Origin: Paralichthys olivaceus
Taxonomy: Eukaryota > Chordata > Actinopteri > Pleuronectiformes > Paralichthyidae
Direction of reading: 5' to 3'
Length of the DNA: 64,000 bases
NCBI RefSeq assembly: GCF_024713975.1
Contig: NC_091095.1
Coordinates: forward strand, 19,438,501 to 19,502,500
The notes under the pieces were generated by a model. It searched no databases. It was not told the origin of the DNA and worked only from the letters and a program-made list of their open reading frames with translations. Of the stretch, positions 51,101 through 61,900 are shown in pieces; position 1 is the first letter of the stretch, and the number at the start of each line of letters is the position of its first letter. A program made the translations under genes and the position numbers.

Positions 51101-54100
51101 GGTACATCCTACAAGGTTTTGTTGAATACAAAAACTATGGAAAGACTGAAATGTACCTTTGACTGCACTCAGTTAGCTGTCCCTCGGCAAACCTGATGCT
51201 ATCTGATTTTTGACCAATTGTGTCAGTGTAAACAAGCTTTACATCGATATTATGAACTTTTTACAATATGGATTTAGAAATCCAAGACTGTTGGCTTCCC
51301 CCCTCTGACAAAGGTACCTTAGTTTACTTGCCTTGTGTGCCTTGATTTCTGACTGCCTGTGCACAACTGGTTCACAGGACTAACAAGCTTAAACTGCCTT
51401 TTGTGGCAGCTGAAGCTTGAATATTTTAAAAATATATTTTTTTAGTATTATATTATATATGTATATGTATTTTATTTGATCATTTTGACTTTATATTTTT
51501 GGCAGCTGAGTCAGACACATGTAATGAAGACTCATCCACCACATCGCATCTGGTGTGAATTATTTGGGTGCTTGAAAATGACTGTCAGGGAATGGTGTTG
51601 TGTCACAATTTATTGTTTGTGTGTCTTTCCTGGCTCCCTCAAATTCACACTCATTTCACATGTACCACGTGTTTCTCACCACAGATTCTGGATGTGCGTA
51701 ATGTCATGGTGGTCGTGTCTCGGTGGTATGGAGGCATTTTGTTGGGTCCTGATCGCTTCAAACACATCAACAACTGTGCGAGAAACATCCTGGTGGAGGA
51801 GGGATTCACTGCCTCCATGGTGAGACACTGTCTGGGCCTCTTACATATTACTCTGTCATCGTCCTCTGACACATCATCAGTCAATTTTGACTTTCCCTCA
51901 ATTTTCTGATGCTGAGGCTGAAAACCATCTGGTATCTTGTAATTTAATGGAATTACACACTGATGTTTCTCCAGATATCTGAAAGCAAACTGATGGTTTT
52001 TTCTAGCCTTACTGACAACCAAAGCAGAGTGAGAAAGTCACCTGTTAACCAAACACTGTCAGACTGTAGGATATACAGACATATTATTATGATAATAGGG
52101 AGTGTCTTGCTTTTTTTCCACAGGAACTTTTCAGTAGCTGCCATATTAGGAATATTGGTTCATTTGAAGTATCTGGTTGCCACATGTTCTGGAGATCAAA
52201 CACTCTCTCCTGGCACTCACCTGCCTGAAGTTAGGTCCAGTCTGCTTTGAAGTCGTCTCTGTGTTCTGCAAAGTTATTCCATTGATAACATGATGGACCT
52301 TTGAGCCGCAGCCACAGATAGATTAAAGGTACTGCAAAGCTACTCCTAAGAGTATCCTACTTCAAAACCCCATCAATTGCACTGTAAAAATCCACACTTG
52401 ATTTCATTCCCCATCCTGGCAGCGAGGGCTCCATTTTTCCTGGATGTCGAGCCTGGACTCTGTGAGAGCTAAATAGACCCCACTGCCTGTGGATGGATCG
52501 ACTCACAACCAATGCAGAATGGCTTGTTTCTAGTTCATGATGTACTTTAATAGCCCAGAGGTTATGATGTTATTCTAAAACAATTTATTTTGTCCTAAAC
52601 TGACTGGAGTCGGTTTGAAACTTTTTGATTGACAGGTGCACAATAATTCAGACATGATAAATATCTACAATAGATGTGCTCAATGAAAGCATGTAATTAC
52701 AGTGCCCTTAGAATGTCAGACTGAATCCCTCTGCTGTGCTCCTAAGAAGATTAAACACCTCAAAGTTGATGTGATATTTAAAGGTTAAATTTAGAGCAAA
52801 TCTTATTGTGAGGTCACCTAGATTTCATGGCAATCCATTCTATGAAATGTCTTAAAAATGTCCACCAGTTGGTGGCAGTAGAGGTAAATTCAGGGGATCA
52901 CCAAAGTAATGAGTCAGCCATTGGGGAAAATAAATCTCCATAAGATATTTCCTGAGAATTCATTCATATTTAAATTAAAATTAAAATAAATTGTTTTAGG
53001 CATTTTTATGCCACTATTGATGATAAGTGTGCGGCTGGAAAAAAACCAGGGCTGTTGCAGTTCATGTTCACTACTTGGCCACTAGGTGCTAAAATCTATC
53101 TTAAAGGTCCAGTGTGTAAGATTTAGGTGAAAGGGATCTATTGGCAGAAATTTAATGTAGAATAATCCTCATAATGTTATCACTAGTTTGTTTCATCTAA
53201 ATTGTGTGAATTGTAGTTTTTTTTTACCCCAGAAAAGGTCCTTTATATTTAAATACTTTAGATTTACACCAAGGGGGTCCTCTCTACAGAGGCCCCCATG
53301 TTTTTTACATCAGTCCAGACTGGACAAACTAAACACCTTTTGAGTTTTTATGACAACTGAAGCTACCACAGGTTCTTTTTCATGTTTGGAAGGAGAGGAT
53401 GAGGTGAGGGGTGTTCAGCTGCAACATGCAATTTCAACACTAGATATCACGAAATTCTACACACTGTAACTTTAATGATTTTTCTGTTTGGACCAAGGTA
53501 ATTAATAGACCACCATTGTCATCTCTAAACTAAAGCCACTATCCAAGACTCTTGAAAAGAGGATGTACTGTATATACAGGGAAAACAAAATAGGACCCAG
53601 AATTGATCCTTGAGGTTCACCAATTTGAATCTTTTTCTATGAAGACATGTTGCTGAGCGAAACATTGAACTTTCTGTTGCCCATATAACTCAAAATAATT
53701 CAGGTTAGTTCCTGCTATTCTGTCTCAACCTGTCATAAAAAAGGTTTGTTATATTGAACTGTACAACAGCTCATTCAAGTTAAAAAGGTTAATTTCCAAA
53801 CAGGACAATAATTCTGTGGAAGAGACAGTGTAGTATATATTTGCTATTGACGAATTACAAAAAATAGATCAAATCTATGAATACTTGGATTGGATGCAGG
53901 GGTAAATTGTAATAAGAAAACTAACTGAACTGGTTTTACACAGGATCTCACAAAAGGAAAGGTTGCCGTCAGTTAACTGACTTGTTTATGAGATGCAGTA
54001 ACAAGGCCAGCTCCTATTGACTAAAACTGTGGCAAAACTTCAAACATTCAAACCATGTAATTAATGAGGAGGATGCATGAATGTTTGTCACGTTTTCTTT

Positions 54101-54579
54101 TAATCTTTGTTACCCTGCTGTATGTCACAGGATTATCATTAATGCTTGTTTTCTGTCCAGGCAAGCTGTTAATGCGTTGAGAGCTCTACGAGTTGGCAGT
54201 CTGTATTGTCAGTAATAATTAGTAGAGAATGTTTTACAAGAGTACTTAATGCAGTGTTTGCTGCAATCATTTGAATACATTAAAACAGTATGGTGCGTGA
54301 CAATCAGTACGTAGGAAATTACATTACCCAGTAATTTCTGTAAGACTGACAAACACAGCAGGAGTTCAGGCAAAAAGTGTCTGTGAAAAATTTAGACAGA
54401 GGCTTAAAACACTATAGAAATATTATGCCTGGAAAAGGCTTTGCCACCATTAAGCAGAGTGCTAATGTAAGATAATTATGAGTCTGTTCATTTGCTAATG
54501 TTTTCCTCTTGTTTCACAGGATGAGCCCACCAGATCAGCAGCCAAGACCAAAAAGCCGAAAAGCAAGAAGGCAAAATGA
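37565..54579 (+). CDS. impact: Protein IMPACT (RWD domain regulator of GCN2 signalling), complete
   Basis: Cytosolic protein that in mammals and yeast (Yih1) binds GCN1 and so limits GCN2 activation under amino-acid starvation. Eleven exons: 37565-37615, 39516-39644, 39737-39789, 39910-39972, 40117-40202, 45445-45576, 45658-45752, 47020-47093, 47587-47677, 51685-51819, 54520-54579. They total 969 nt, 322 amino acids (human 320). N-terminal RWD domain (about residues 18-110): [18 protein letters not shown] and [13 protein letters not shown]. Then an acidic linker with a run of Asp. C-terminal Impact/UPF0029 domain: [51 protein letters not shown]. The Lys-rich tail KKPKSKKAK ends at TGA. Start chosen as the first ATG, which splices in frame into the RWD exon. 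Divergent from osbpl1a. Confidence 0.97.
37887..37948. repeat. (AC)n microsatellite, impact intron 1
   Basis: About 31 uninterrupted AC units. Confidence 0.98.
38049..38547. repeat. Long fold-back palindrome (arms about 230 bp, loop about 35 bp) in impact intron 1
   Basis: Left arm 38049-38281 and right arm 38317-38547 are inverted copies, over 90% identical by eye along most of their length. Outer ends: gtcttttcctgatttcaagt on the left against acttgaaatcaagaaaagac on the right. Inner ends: gcctcaaagttcc against ggaactttgaggc. Homology stops abruptly at both outer ends, as for a fold-back (non-autonomous DNA) element. No clear target-site duplication found. Confidence 0.9.
38835..38867. repeat. 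(AC)n microsatellite, impact intron 1
   Basis: About 16 AC units, shortly after the fold-back palindrome. Confidence 0.97.
40305..40490. repeat. Teleost interspersed repeat (tatttatatggtgctttt type)
   Basis: Contains ccactcaaggtgctttacag and ggggcaatttggggttcagt in the order known from a common fish repeat. Intronic in impact. Confidence 0.6.
40692..41057 (+). mobile_element. MITE family A, copy 2
   Basis: Same orientation as copy 1. Starts aaaggtccagtgtgtaagat, ends ttcacactgtacttttaa. Intronic in impact. Confidence 0.8.
42840..43645 (-). pseudogene. Degenerate Tc1/mariner-type transposase
   Basis: On the minus strand, from [20 protein letters not shown] near 43642 through a helix-turn-helix ([10 protein letters not shown]) to a DDE-type catalytic region ([20 protein letters not shown], then [12 protein letters not shown] and [10 protein letters not shown]) and a C-terminal remnant ([10 protein letters not shown]). 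Pieces lie in different frames, and the usual catalytic QDNARPH has become QNNAWPH, so it is dead. Right end of the element may be near 43930; left end not found. Lies in impact intron 5, antisense to impact. Confidence 0.85.
44374..44715 (-). mobile_element. MITE family A, copy 3 (inverted)
   Basis: Opposite orientation: begins aaaggttcagtgtgtagaat and ends aaatcttacacactgaa. Same interior in reverse complement, including the gggcc...ttatatttaaa part. Impact intron 5. Confidence 0.8.
45753..47019 (+). other. impact intron 7 (1.27 kb)
   Basis: Starts with a tccttcc-rich tract and the degenerate repeat at 45840-46020. The remainder is unremarkable. Confidence 0.5.
45840..46020. repeat. Degenerate teleost interspersed repeat
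   Basis: Shows the run gtgagggtcacaggtgatgg, aatttagagtcccc and gctaaccactgctccaccat, a decayed form of the common fish repeat ending gctaaccactgcaccaccgt. A tccttcc-rich tract precedes it. Impact intron 7. Confidence 0.6.
48049..48142. repeat. (TA)n microsatellite, impact intron 9
   Basis: Nearly pure TA for about 94 bp, broken by cagta and cata interruptions. Self-complementary, so able to extrude as a cruciform. Confidence 0.97.
50870..51180 (+). pseudogene. Fragment of a LINE reverse transcriptase
   Basis: Reads [20 protein letters not shown], resembling reverse transcriptase motif A (LDLSAAFDTVDH) of L2/RTE-like fish LINEs. About 150 bp later [10 protein letters not shown] resembles the GVPQGSVLGP motif. 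Stops and frameshifts intervene. Impact intron 9. Confidence 0.6.
51820..54519 (+). other. impact intron 10 (2.7 kb)
   Basis: Contains MITE family A copy 4. A stretch at 52830-52990 (atggcaatccattctatgaa) resembles another common fish repeat. No coding sequence. Confidence 0.5.
53102..53475 (+). mobile_element. MITE family A, copy 4
   Basis: Starts aaaggtccagtgtgtaagat, ends ctacacactgtaactttaa. Closest to copy 2 in its interior (accccagaaaagg). Impact intron 10. Confidence 0.8.
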
Positions 54580-54798
54580 ATTTGAAAAGAAGAAAGACCT
54601 GAACTCAAACACATTTGTGTAATGTTTTACATTAATTCAGCTGATTCACATGCGTCTTAATGGACAAACAAACAGTAATCCTTTGCTATTAGAAATAATT
54701 TATTCAAGGTATTAAGATGTCAACTGTTATTTCAAGTGGATGTTTTAACATTTTTGACAAGCAAACCTTGAAATGAAATATTTACAGTACATTTTTTA

Positions 54799-54804
54799 AT
54801 TAAA
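54799..54804 (+). promoter_or_regulatory. Candidate poly(A) signal for impact
   Basis: ATTAAA about 220 nt after the impact stop codon, in T/A-rich sequence. It is the nearest good hexamer I see. Confidence 0.4.
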
Positions 54805-54893
54805 GCAATCAAACCATGGGGATTTATACACAAACTAATGCAAGCAGATTGTGCTTGTTTCTTTCCATCCATTAGCCTCACACTCTTTATTCT

Positions 54894-55092
54894 TCTTCAT
54901 CCTTCGGCTGCTCCCTTTTCGGGGTCGCCACAGCGGATCATCTGCCAATATATCCACTACCCCTCCTATTTGTGATCCGCATGTTTGTTTTGGCACAAGT
55001 TTTACGCCGGATGCCCTTCCTGACGCAACCCTCACCATTTATCCGGGCTTGGGACCGGCACTAGAACTACCCAAAAGAGTATCCCTAGTGGC
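54894..55092. repeat. Widespread teleost interspersed repeat
   Basis: Contains ggggtcgccacagcggatca and atccgggcttgggaccggca, which I recall as hallmarks of a very common fish repeat. Class not assignable by eye. Lies about 300 bp after impact; a plus-strand 100-codon frame here is spurious. Confidence 0.65.
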
Positions 55093-56750
55093 TGGTTTAG
55101 CCTCACACTCTTTATTAGAAAACAATAAAACCATCACACACCTGAGTGAATGACTTTGCTCAGGAGAAAACAAATCAATTTTTTTTCTACATCCATTTCA
55201 GATTCAAAGTCTGTGTTTGGTCATGGTGTTGATTCCATCCCTGCCCTTCAGCTGAATCTGCATCTTAATGAAAGTCAAACACAATTCATTTCACATTTCC
55301 AAAAAATATGATCAGACACAGCAGCTCAACAAAATTTGCCTCTTTGAGTATTATTGACACAAAGAGTCATACACACCATCTTCTCCTTTGCTAAAAAAAT
55401 CACAGTTTTCTCTGGGATATACCTCACACTGGCTCCTGTGGGGCTTTGCCTCAGCTCTTTGTCTTGATGTCCCTGGAAAGACAAAATCTGCATATTAACC
55501 ACTCCAGGGTTGGCTTTAGGCAGCAGAGGACTGCTCTCTAAAAATATCCAGGGCTCGTCTGCACAGTCGGCATTTTGGTTTCTTCTCTCCAACTGTTTTG
55601 TGAATTTATTGTGATGTAAAGAACAGTTTGACTTTTATCTTGGTTTAGTGTCTTAAAGGAATGAAACTGAGAGCATGATCCAAGAAGGATATTTTATTTG
55701 AATTACAAATTGGTAGGTTCTTCAAACGTCCTGCATGTCCATATACGAAGCCCCCTGCCCATTTCTACCATTCAGGATAATTACAGCTAATTCGCTCAGC
55801 AGAGTTGTTTCTCCCTGGCAAGCTGTCATCACGCTGAACCCATCATCTAAACCCTTAATCATATTTATTACAGGCTTGTGAAGAACTCATGCAGCTTAAT
55901 TCTTACTCCAGGCTGAGGACAACCCTTGCAGATCTCAGATTTCATTCACACTAGTTGCTTTCAATATTCACATTGAGGGTGAACCAACGCGAAGCCTGCA
56001 TTGAATTGCCTTTTGGATTCTTTGTCTTTCAAAATGAAGAGCGCATGCTTATGGGAGCAGCAATTTAAACAGAGTGAACTCCGTCAGAACAAAAGTCAAA
56101 ATGTGAGTCTGAGGTCACAGTTCACAGGACCTAGTGGATGGTGTGATAGCATGGAATTTCACTGTCACAGAGTTATAAAAAAAAAGTTATAAAATAAAAT
56201 TCATCAAAGCTGTTTTACTGAGAAAAGAATGTTTCTATAGTTAGATTCAGACTTATTATAGTGTGTTTTTTCTAAATATTGCCTCATATTTTTACAATGC
56301 TTTTTCAGTTTTTATTTCAACCTTGTGAGGAAGATGGATTTCTGACAGGAGAGAACAGAACCATATGGTGCACCAGGTCATATTTGCTAAGTATTTAACA
56401 TTTTGGGGTTTCATTGCAATCATTTGATATATTTCCGTTTTAAAAACCTGTGATCATCAGGATCAAGTGGCTGAAAGACTCCGATCCTCAGAGTAAACTG
56501 CATATTTTTTGAAATTGCAAGAAGAACCATTATGTTGTCAGTCTTTCTTGTTAAATGGTGGGGACTGACATAATCTTGGAGGAAAATAAAACAAAGGAAG
56601 AAGAAGAAGGTAATCCCCCAGTCAATTGAATTTATCAGGACTGTGAACTCAGGGTCACTTGACTAAAGCCTTGATGCTTGGTGGAAACCTCTTTGTGCTG
56701 ATGATGCCCTGCAGCTTGCAGACACCCTGCAGCTCAGGTCCTCCACTCTT
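55093..56750. other. impact-receptor intergenic stretch, no feature seen
   Basis: AT-rich sequence without recognisable exons or repeats between the post-impact repeat and the minisatellite. Confidence 0.5.
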
Positions 56751-57347
56751 GATATAAAAAGGTCTGCCCAGAGATTGGATATGAAATGGTCTGCACCATA
56801 GACTGTACATAAAAAGGTCTGGACCAAAGACTGTACATTAAAAGGTTTGGACCAGAGACTGTACATTAAAAGGTCTGAGCCATAGACTGTACATTGAAAG
56901 GTCTGGACCATATAAAAACGTCTGGACCAGAGACTGGATAAAAAAAGGTCTGGACCATAGACTGTACATTAAAAGGTCTGGACCAGAGAATGGATATGAA
57001 AAGGTCTGGACCATAGACTGTACCTTAAAAGGTCTAGACCATAGACTGTACATTAAAATGCCTGGACCATAGACTGGATATGAAAAGGTCTGGACCATAG
57101 ACTGGATATGAAAAGGTCTGGACCATAGACTGGATATGAAATGTCTGGACCAGAGACTTGATATGAAAATGTCTGAACCATAGACTGGATATGGAAAGGT
57201 CTGGACCATAGACTGGATATGAAATGTCTGGACCAGAGACTTGATATGAAAATGTCTGAACCAGAGACTGGATATGAAAATGTCTGGACCAGAGACTTGA
57301 TATGAAAATGTCTGGACCATAGACTGGATATGAAAATGTCTGGACCA
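56751..57347. repeat. 28-bp tandem minisatellite (about 21 units)
   Basis: The unit reads gaccatagactggatatgaa followed by aaggtctg. Units up to about 57060 carry mostly a gactgtacatt variant; those after it carry mostly gactggatatg. Because 28 is not a multiple of three and the unit has no stop on the minus strand, all three minus frames stay open for over 100 codons each with a 28-residue period; these are artefacts. The array ends about 660 bp before the receptor start codon. Confidence 0.95.
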
Positions 57348-58003
57348 CTTCGTGCGCTTTGATCGCAGACTTCAGTAGCTGCGCTGGCACAAAGACGCAA
57401 AACTATCAAGCGCACAGAAATCACCTGACGAAGACCGGAAATTGTTGCATCTCTTTGTCTCGGGAAAAAAAGCAAAACATTTTTCAAATGATTTACGGTT
57501 TGAATCATTCTTGAATGCATGAACACCTGAAACTTTATTATGGCTGAAGAAGAATAAGCTCATTGAATATAAACCCCTCTTGGTTTCTTTACCTGACAGA
57601 CCTCCCTCTCATCAACTGGTTTCTATTATTAGTTTTATTTTGAAAATGTGAGCGGATATGGCCCTTATTTTCTACTCCAGCAGTCTTAACACATGAGACA
57701 AAATAAAGTATGATCTCGGTGGTACCCGCACATCCAGCTGTCAGCTGTGTGGCACACACTGAAGAACTGGAATACACCTTTTATTACTGATTGAAAAACA
57801 GCAGGCTTGAACTCCAGCTCGTGTCTCTGCATCTCTTATTAATGGACTGAAAATGGACATTTGGATAAAAGTGTCTTTATTGAACCACAGCTTCTCGCTC
57901 ATGTGTGACTCTCTGGTAAAGTGGAGCGCACGGGCTGGACTCGGACTTGTCACTTGTGCGTGAGATGAAAAAGCTCTTCGAGGGTTTTCACGTTAAATTC
58001 ACA

Positions 58004-58938
58004 ATGAGCGCGCACATCCCGGAGTCCAACTCCAGCGGCAACTTGACTCCCGCGGTGACCGGGGCTGGCGCCGCGTTCCAGGGCTACAAGGTGATCATCC
58101 TGTCGGTGCTCATGGTGGCGCTGGTCGTGGTGGTGGTGGCCGGGAACGCGCTGGTCATCACGGCTTTCATCGTGGACAAAACCCTGAGGACTCAGAGCAA
58201 CTACTTCTTTCTGAACCTCGCCATATCTGATTTTCTCGTGGGTGAGTTGATGGTGCATCTTCATGTCTCTTTGTGTCTCCTCAGTTTCTTGCTTTTGTTC
58301 CCGCCTGTGAATGAAACACCACTAACATGCTCATTGTGCACACCCACCACAACGCATTGTCATTTTCCTACAATATAATTATAGTGATTCACTGTTGTTC
58401 AAGTGTGGCTTGTTCCTGATGACCTTACCGTCCTTGTGTTGCTGTGCATTTGCAGAGAGCCACTATTTTATATCTAATCAGCCTCTCACACCCCTCTATA
58501 GTGTGCTGCTCTTAAACCTGCAGCATTGGATCAATTACAGCCTCCTCCTCAGTGATGAACTATGAATGCACACTGCTTTTGCCATCACTCATTGTGATGG
58601 AAACAAACAGAACCTGAGTAATTTTTGTATCAAATTGAACAGGTGTCACTCCCAGACAGTCTGGAGAGGTGTGACTGTTCACACTGGATTTGTTCTGGCA
58701 TTGGATCATCATGCAGAGTGTGTCTGTTTGTGTGTGTTCCAGGTGCCTTCTGTATCCCGGTGTACATCCCGTACAGCCTGATGGGTCGATGGATGCTGGG
58801 TAAGGGTCTCTGCAAGGTGTGGCTCATCATGGACTACCTGCTCTGCGCTGCATCAGTCTTCAACATTGTCCTCATTAGTTATGACCGCTTCCTGTCAGTC
58901 ACAAGAGCTGTAAGTACAGGCTGAAGAGGTGCTCATTA

Positions 58939-58986
<48 letters not shown>

Positions 58987-61900
58987 TACTGACATACTGA
59001 CACAGTCATTTACATTCACAGATTTCTGCCTCTTTAAAGGGATAGTTCACCCTCACCACTCAAATGAAAATGAACTCATTATCTACTCACCACTATGCCG
59101 ATGGAGGGGTGAGTGAGGTGTTTACCCCTGAAGTGTTTTGTGGACTCAAACACTTCATTCACCCCTCCATCATTAATTTTGGGTAAACTATCCCTTTAAG
59201 AGTGTGCAACTTTAATCCATCATTTTCTTCCATCTATTAGAAAAGAGATTTGAACTGTCTGACTAATCTGGTCAGTAAATATTGTCATGACATGAGCTTA
59301 TAACTCAGTAGTCCAGAGGTATGGACATAAAGGCACATTTTACTGTAAGAGTACCACCCACTTACTAAATAGTGCACTACTTTCACTGTCCAGGTTATTT
59401 TATTGTCCCAATTCTGAGTGTGTATCCACAACATTGTGTCTTCAAAAATTGCACAAATTTGTGGTGTTCATGCCTTTTGAGCTAATCTTCTTTCTATTAA
59501 CAGATTAATAGAAACAGTGATAAACCAAAATTATGATGATTAACACGTTTCCAAAATCAACATTTAATGCTAGCTGATGGTTAAACTAGTAAGTGTGTAT
59601 TACATAGGAAGTAGTGAATGAGAGAATGAGAGTGTAATATCAGACAGTTAAAGTTAGAAAAAATGTACCATGGTAACGTCATAGTCTGTTTTTAGACACA
59701 ACCTTTGCCTTTCACAAATGAACAATGCAATGTGTTCTCATTGTTTTGCATCTGTTGCGTGTCGTAACTTCATGTACTCGCTCACTTAAATTTTCTGAAC
59801 ATCTTCCTGCTGTATTCTGACATGTGTTCACTCTGACATTCTCCGGACATTTTACACGGGGTCTGACAGGAAAAATTCTGGAGAATGTCTGGAGCCACTG
59901 TCTCAGCCCCGCTGGATAATTTCAGGAGAAAGCCTGGTGTTCAATGCGTGTCTGATAGCATCAGTGGTGATGTTTCAGGGTAATTTGAGTTCGGGACAGA
60001 GGCTTTCCTTCCTTATCATCTTTTAGGAGGTGTAAGGTGTGGAAGATTTGGGTTGTCGAATGAAATATGCCGTTGAGCTGCTTTATGGGAAATAGAGTTT
60101 GGGATGTAGGGATTTTGGGGCTTGACTCACACTGTAGACCAAGATTTAGGTTGGATATCTCCGCCTCTGCTGCTTTGATTTCAATCATTCGTTGGTGAGC
60201 CCTTCTACCTTTAGGTGAAAGTGAGAGGGACTAAATGGCTGCAGTGCTCCTTTAAAGAGGGTTCTAACCAGAAAAAAAGAACAACCAGATATTTGTTGCT
60301 TCGTATGACCCTTTCATCGTAAAACCATTCTTAATATTCCATCATCATGATTTTTTGGTGTTGGACCCTATAGACTGTATGCCTAGTATTGATCATCAAT
60401 TATTAATTTGTTCCTGAGATTAAATCTGAAGATCCACCAGACAACATGATCATCTGAGCTTTATTTAATCATATTTATAGTCTCACAGCCTGTGTTATCT
60501 TTAATGATTTTGATTGACGTTTTAATCTCAGTATCTTCATACTAAATATTATTTATTAATGTAATAATCTTTGATCAGTAGTGAGCAGGATTTCTGTAAT
60601 TTAAAATGGAATTGCGGCTGTGCTTTAGGAATGAATTTTCAAGACTGGGGCCAGAATCTAGTTTTATCCTAAAGTGGCTGGCTCTATTGGAATTTGATTG
60701 ACTCCAAAAAACTCAGTTAATTCTTGATTTCCAGAAAGCCTTACAGTCGCAGAGCAGAACTACAAACAATCAGAGCAATTAATCATGCGATGCATAGAAA
60801 AATGAATTAACTATTTCAGGATTCCCTCAGTAGGATCAGATATCACAACTCAAAAACCTGTGACAGTGCAGTTGTTTGTTCTTGTTTTAGAGGGAAATAT
60901 ATTGTTAATATATTGTTTAGCACTGCCTGATAATGGATTCAACAGACCCCTCAATGTCACCAGCAGCCATCTTGATGTTAACAAAAATGCCTCAGCAGTG
61001 CTCCTATGTCCGTCAAACTGACCAAACCCGCCCCATTTTAGATAAATGATTGTGATTGGCCTGGTCTGAAAAGGGGGGGTTGTGGACCCATCTGTGTGCG
61101 CAAATAAACATGAGCTTGCTGATTGGTCTGGTTTCAAGGCTAATTTGCAACTGCATTGTCTCATGCTGACATACCCAGCTGTTGCCAATGCAGAGAGACA
61201 TTTGATGGTTTCTGGCAATGTAAAGATGAAAAACTACAACAACAAAAAGGGGAGAGTGGAAAATAGAGGGGCCCTGCTCAATGATAGATGTTAGACTGAG
61301 AAGAGGTGAAGTGAAAATGGAGCAAGTGAAAACAGAATGAGCGATGGGTGATGACGAGGGAGGAGTGGATTGGGAGAAACCAGATGTCTCTTTCACACTT
61401 CTGATCAATGTGGCTCTCAGCCCGAATATATATGAGGCTCATGTGTCGGTTTCACTTACAGCGTCTCCCTGCTGCTCAGAGCATAATACAAACAGCGCTT
61501 CATTTGAACAAGACACTCAGAGCAGAAGCAAGTGCATTTGTCAATCTGATAAAACTGCATCTGAGCAGCTGAGGCTCTTTGATATGCGACAAATAGCAGA
61601 AGACTTTGTGTTCATGGTGTATCACTCTTGAGTCACACTTGTGTTTCTCTTTTGGCACAGGTTAAATACAGAGCACAAAGAAACATGACCCGCCAGGCTG
61701 TGTTCAAGATGGTGGCGGTGTGGGTGTTGGCCTTCATCCTCTACGGCCCTTCCATCATCTTCTGGGAGGCAATCTCCGGAAAGACCATGGTCCAGCCCCA
61801 CGAGTGCGAGGCAGAGTTTTATCACAATTGGTACTTTCTGCTCTGCGCTTCGACCTTCGAGTTCTTTACCCCATTCGTGTCGGTGGCCTTTTTCAACCTC

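Larger units (their letters stand above)
47678..51684 (+). other. impact intron 9 (4.0 kb)
   Basis: Contains the (TA)n tract and the LINE fragment described separately. No other element named. Confidence 0.5.

Noticed and set aside
51651-52022. 123-codon minus-strand frame
   Set aside because: Antisense to impact exon 10 (51685-51819), whose sense frame encodes the conserved [16 protein letters not shown].
54851-55153. 100-codon plus-strand frame after impact
   Set aside because: Lies within a widespread fish repeat; impact already ends at 54579.
56751-57347. CRISPR array
   Set aside because: Units are contiguous 28-bp tandem repeats without spacers, in a vertebrate genome.
56838-57526. 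Several minus-strand reading frames of 118-160 codons with repeating VQTFSYPVYGPD-like peptides
   Set aside because: They are the 28-bp minisatellite read in each of three frames; no splice sites, no domain, and the 28-residue period follows directly from the unit length.
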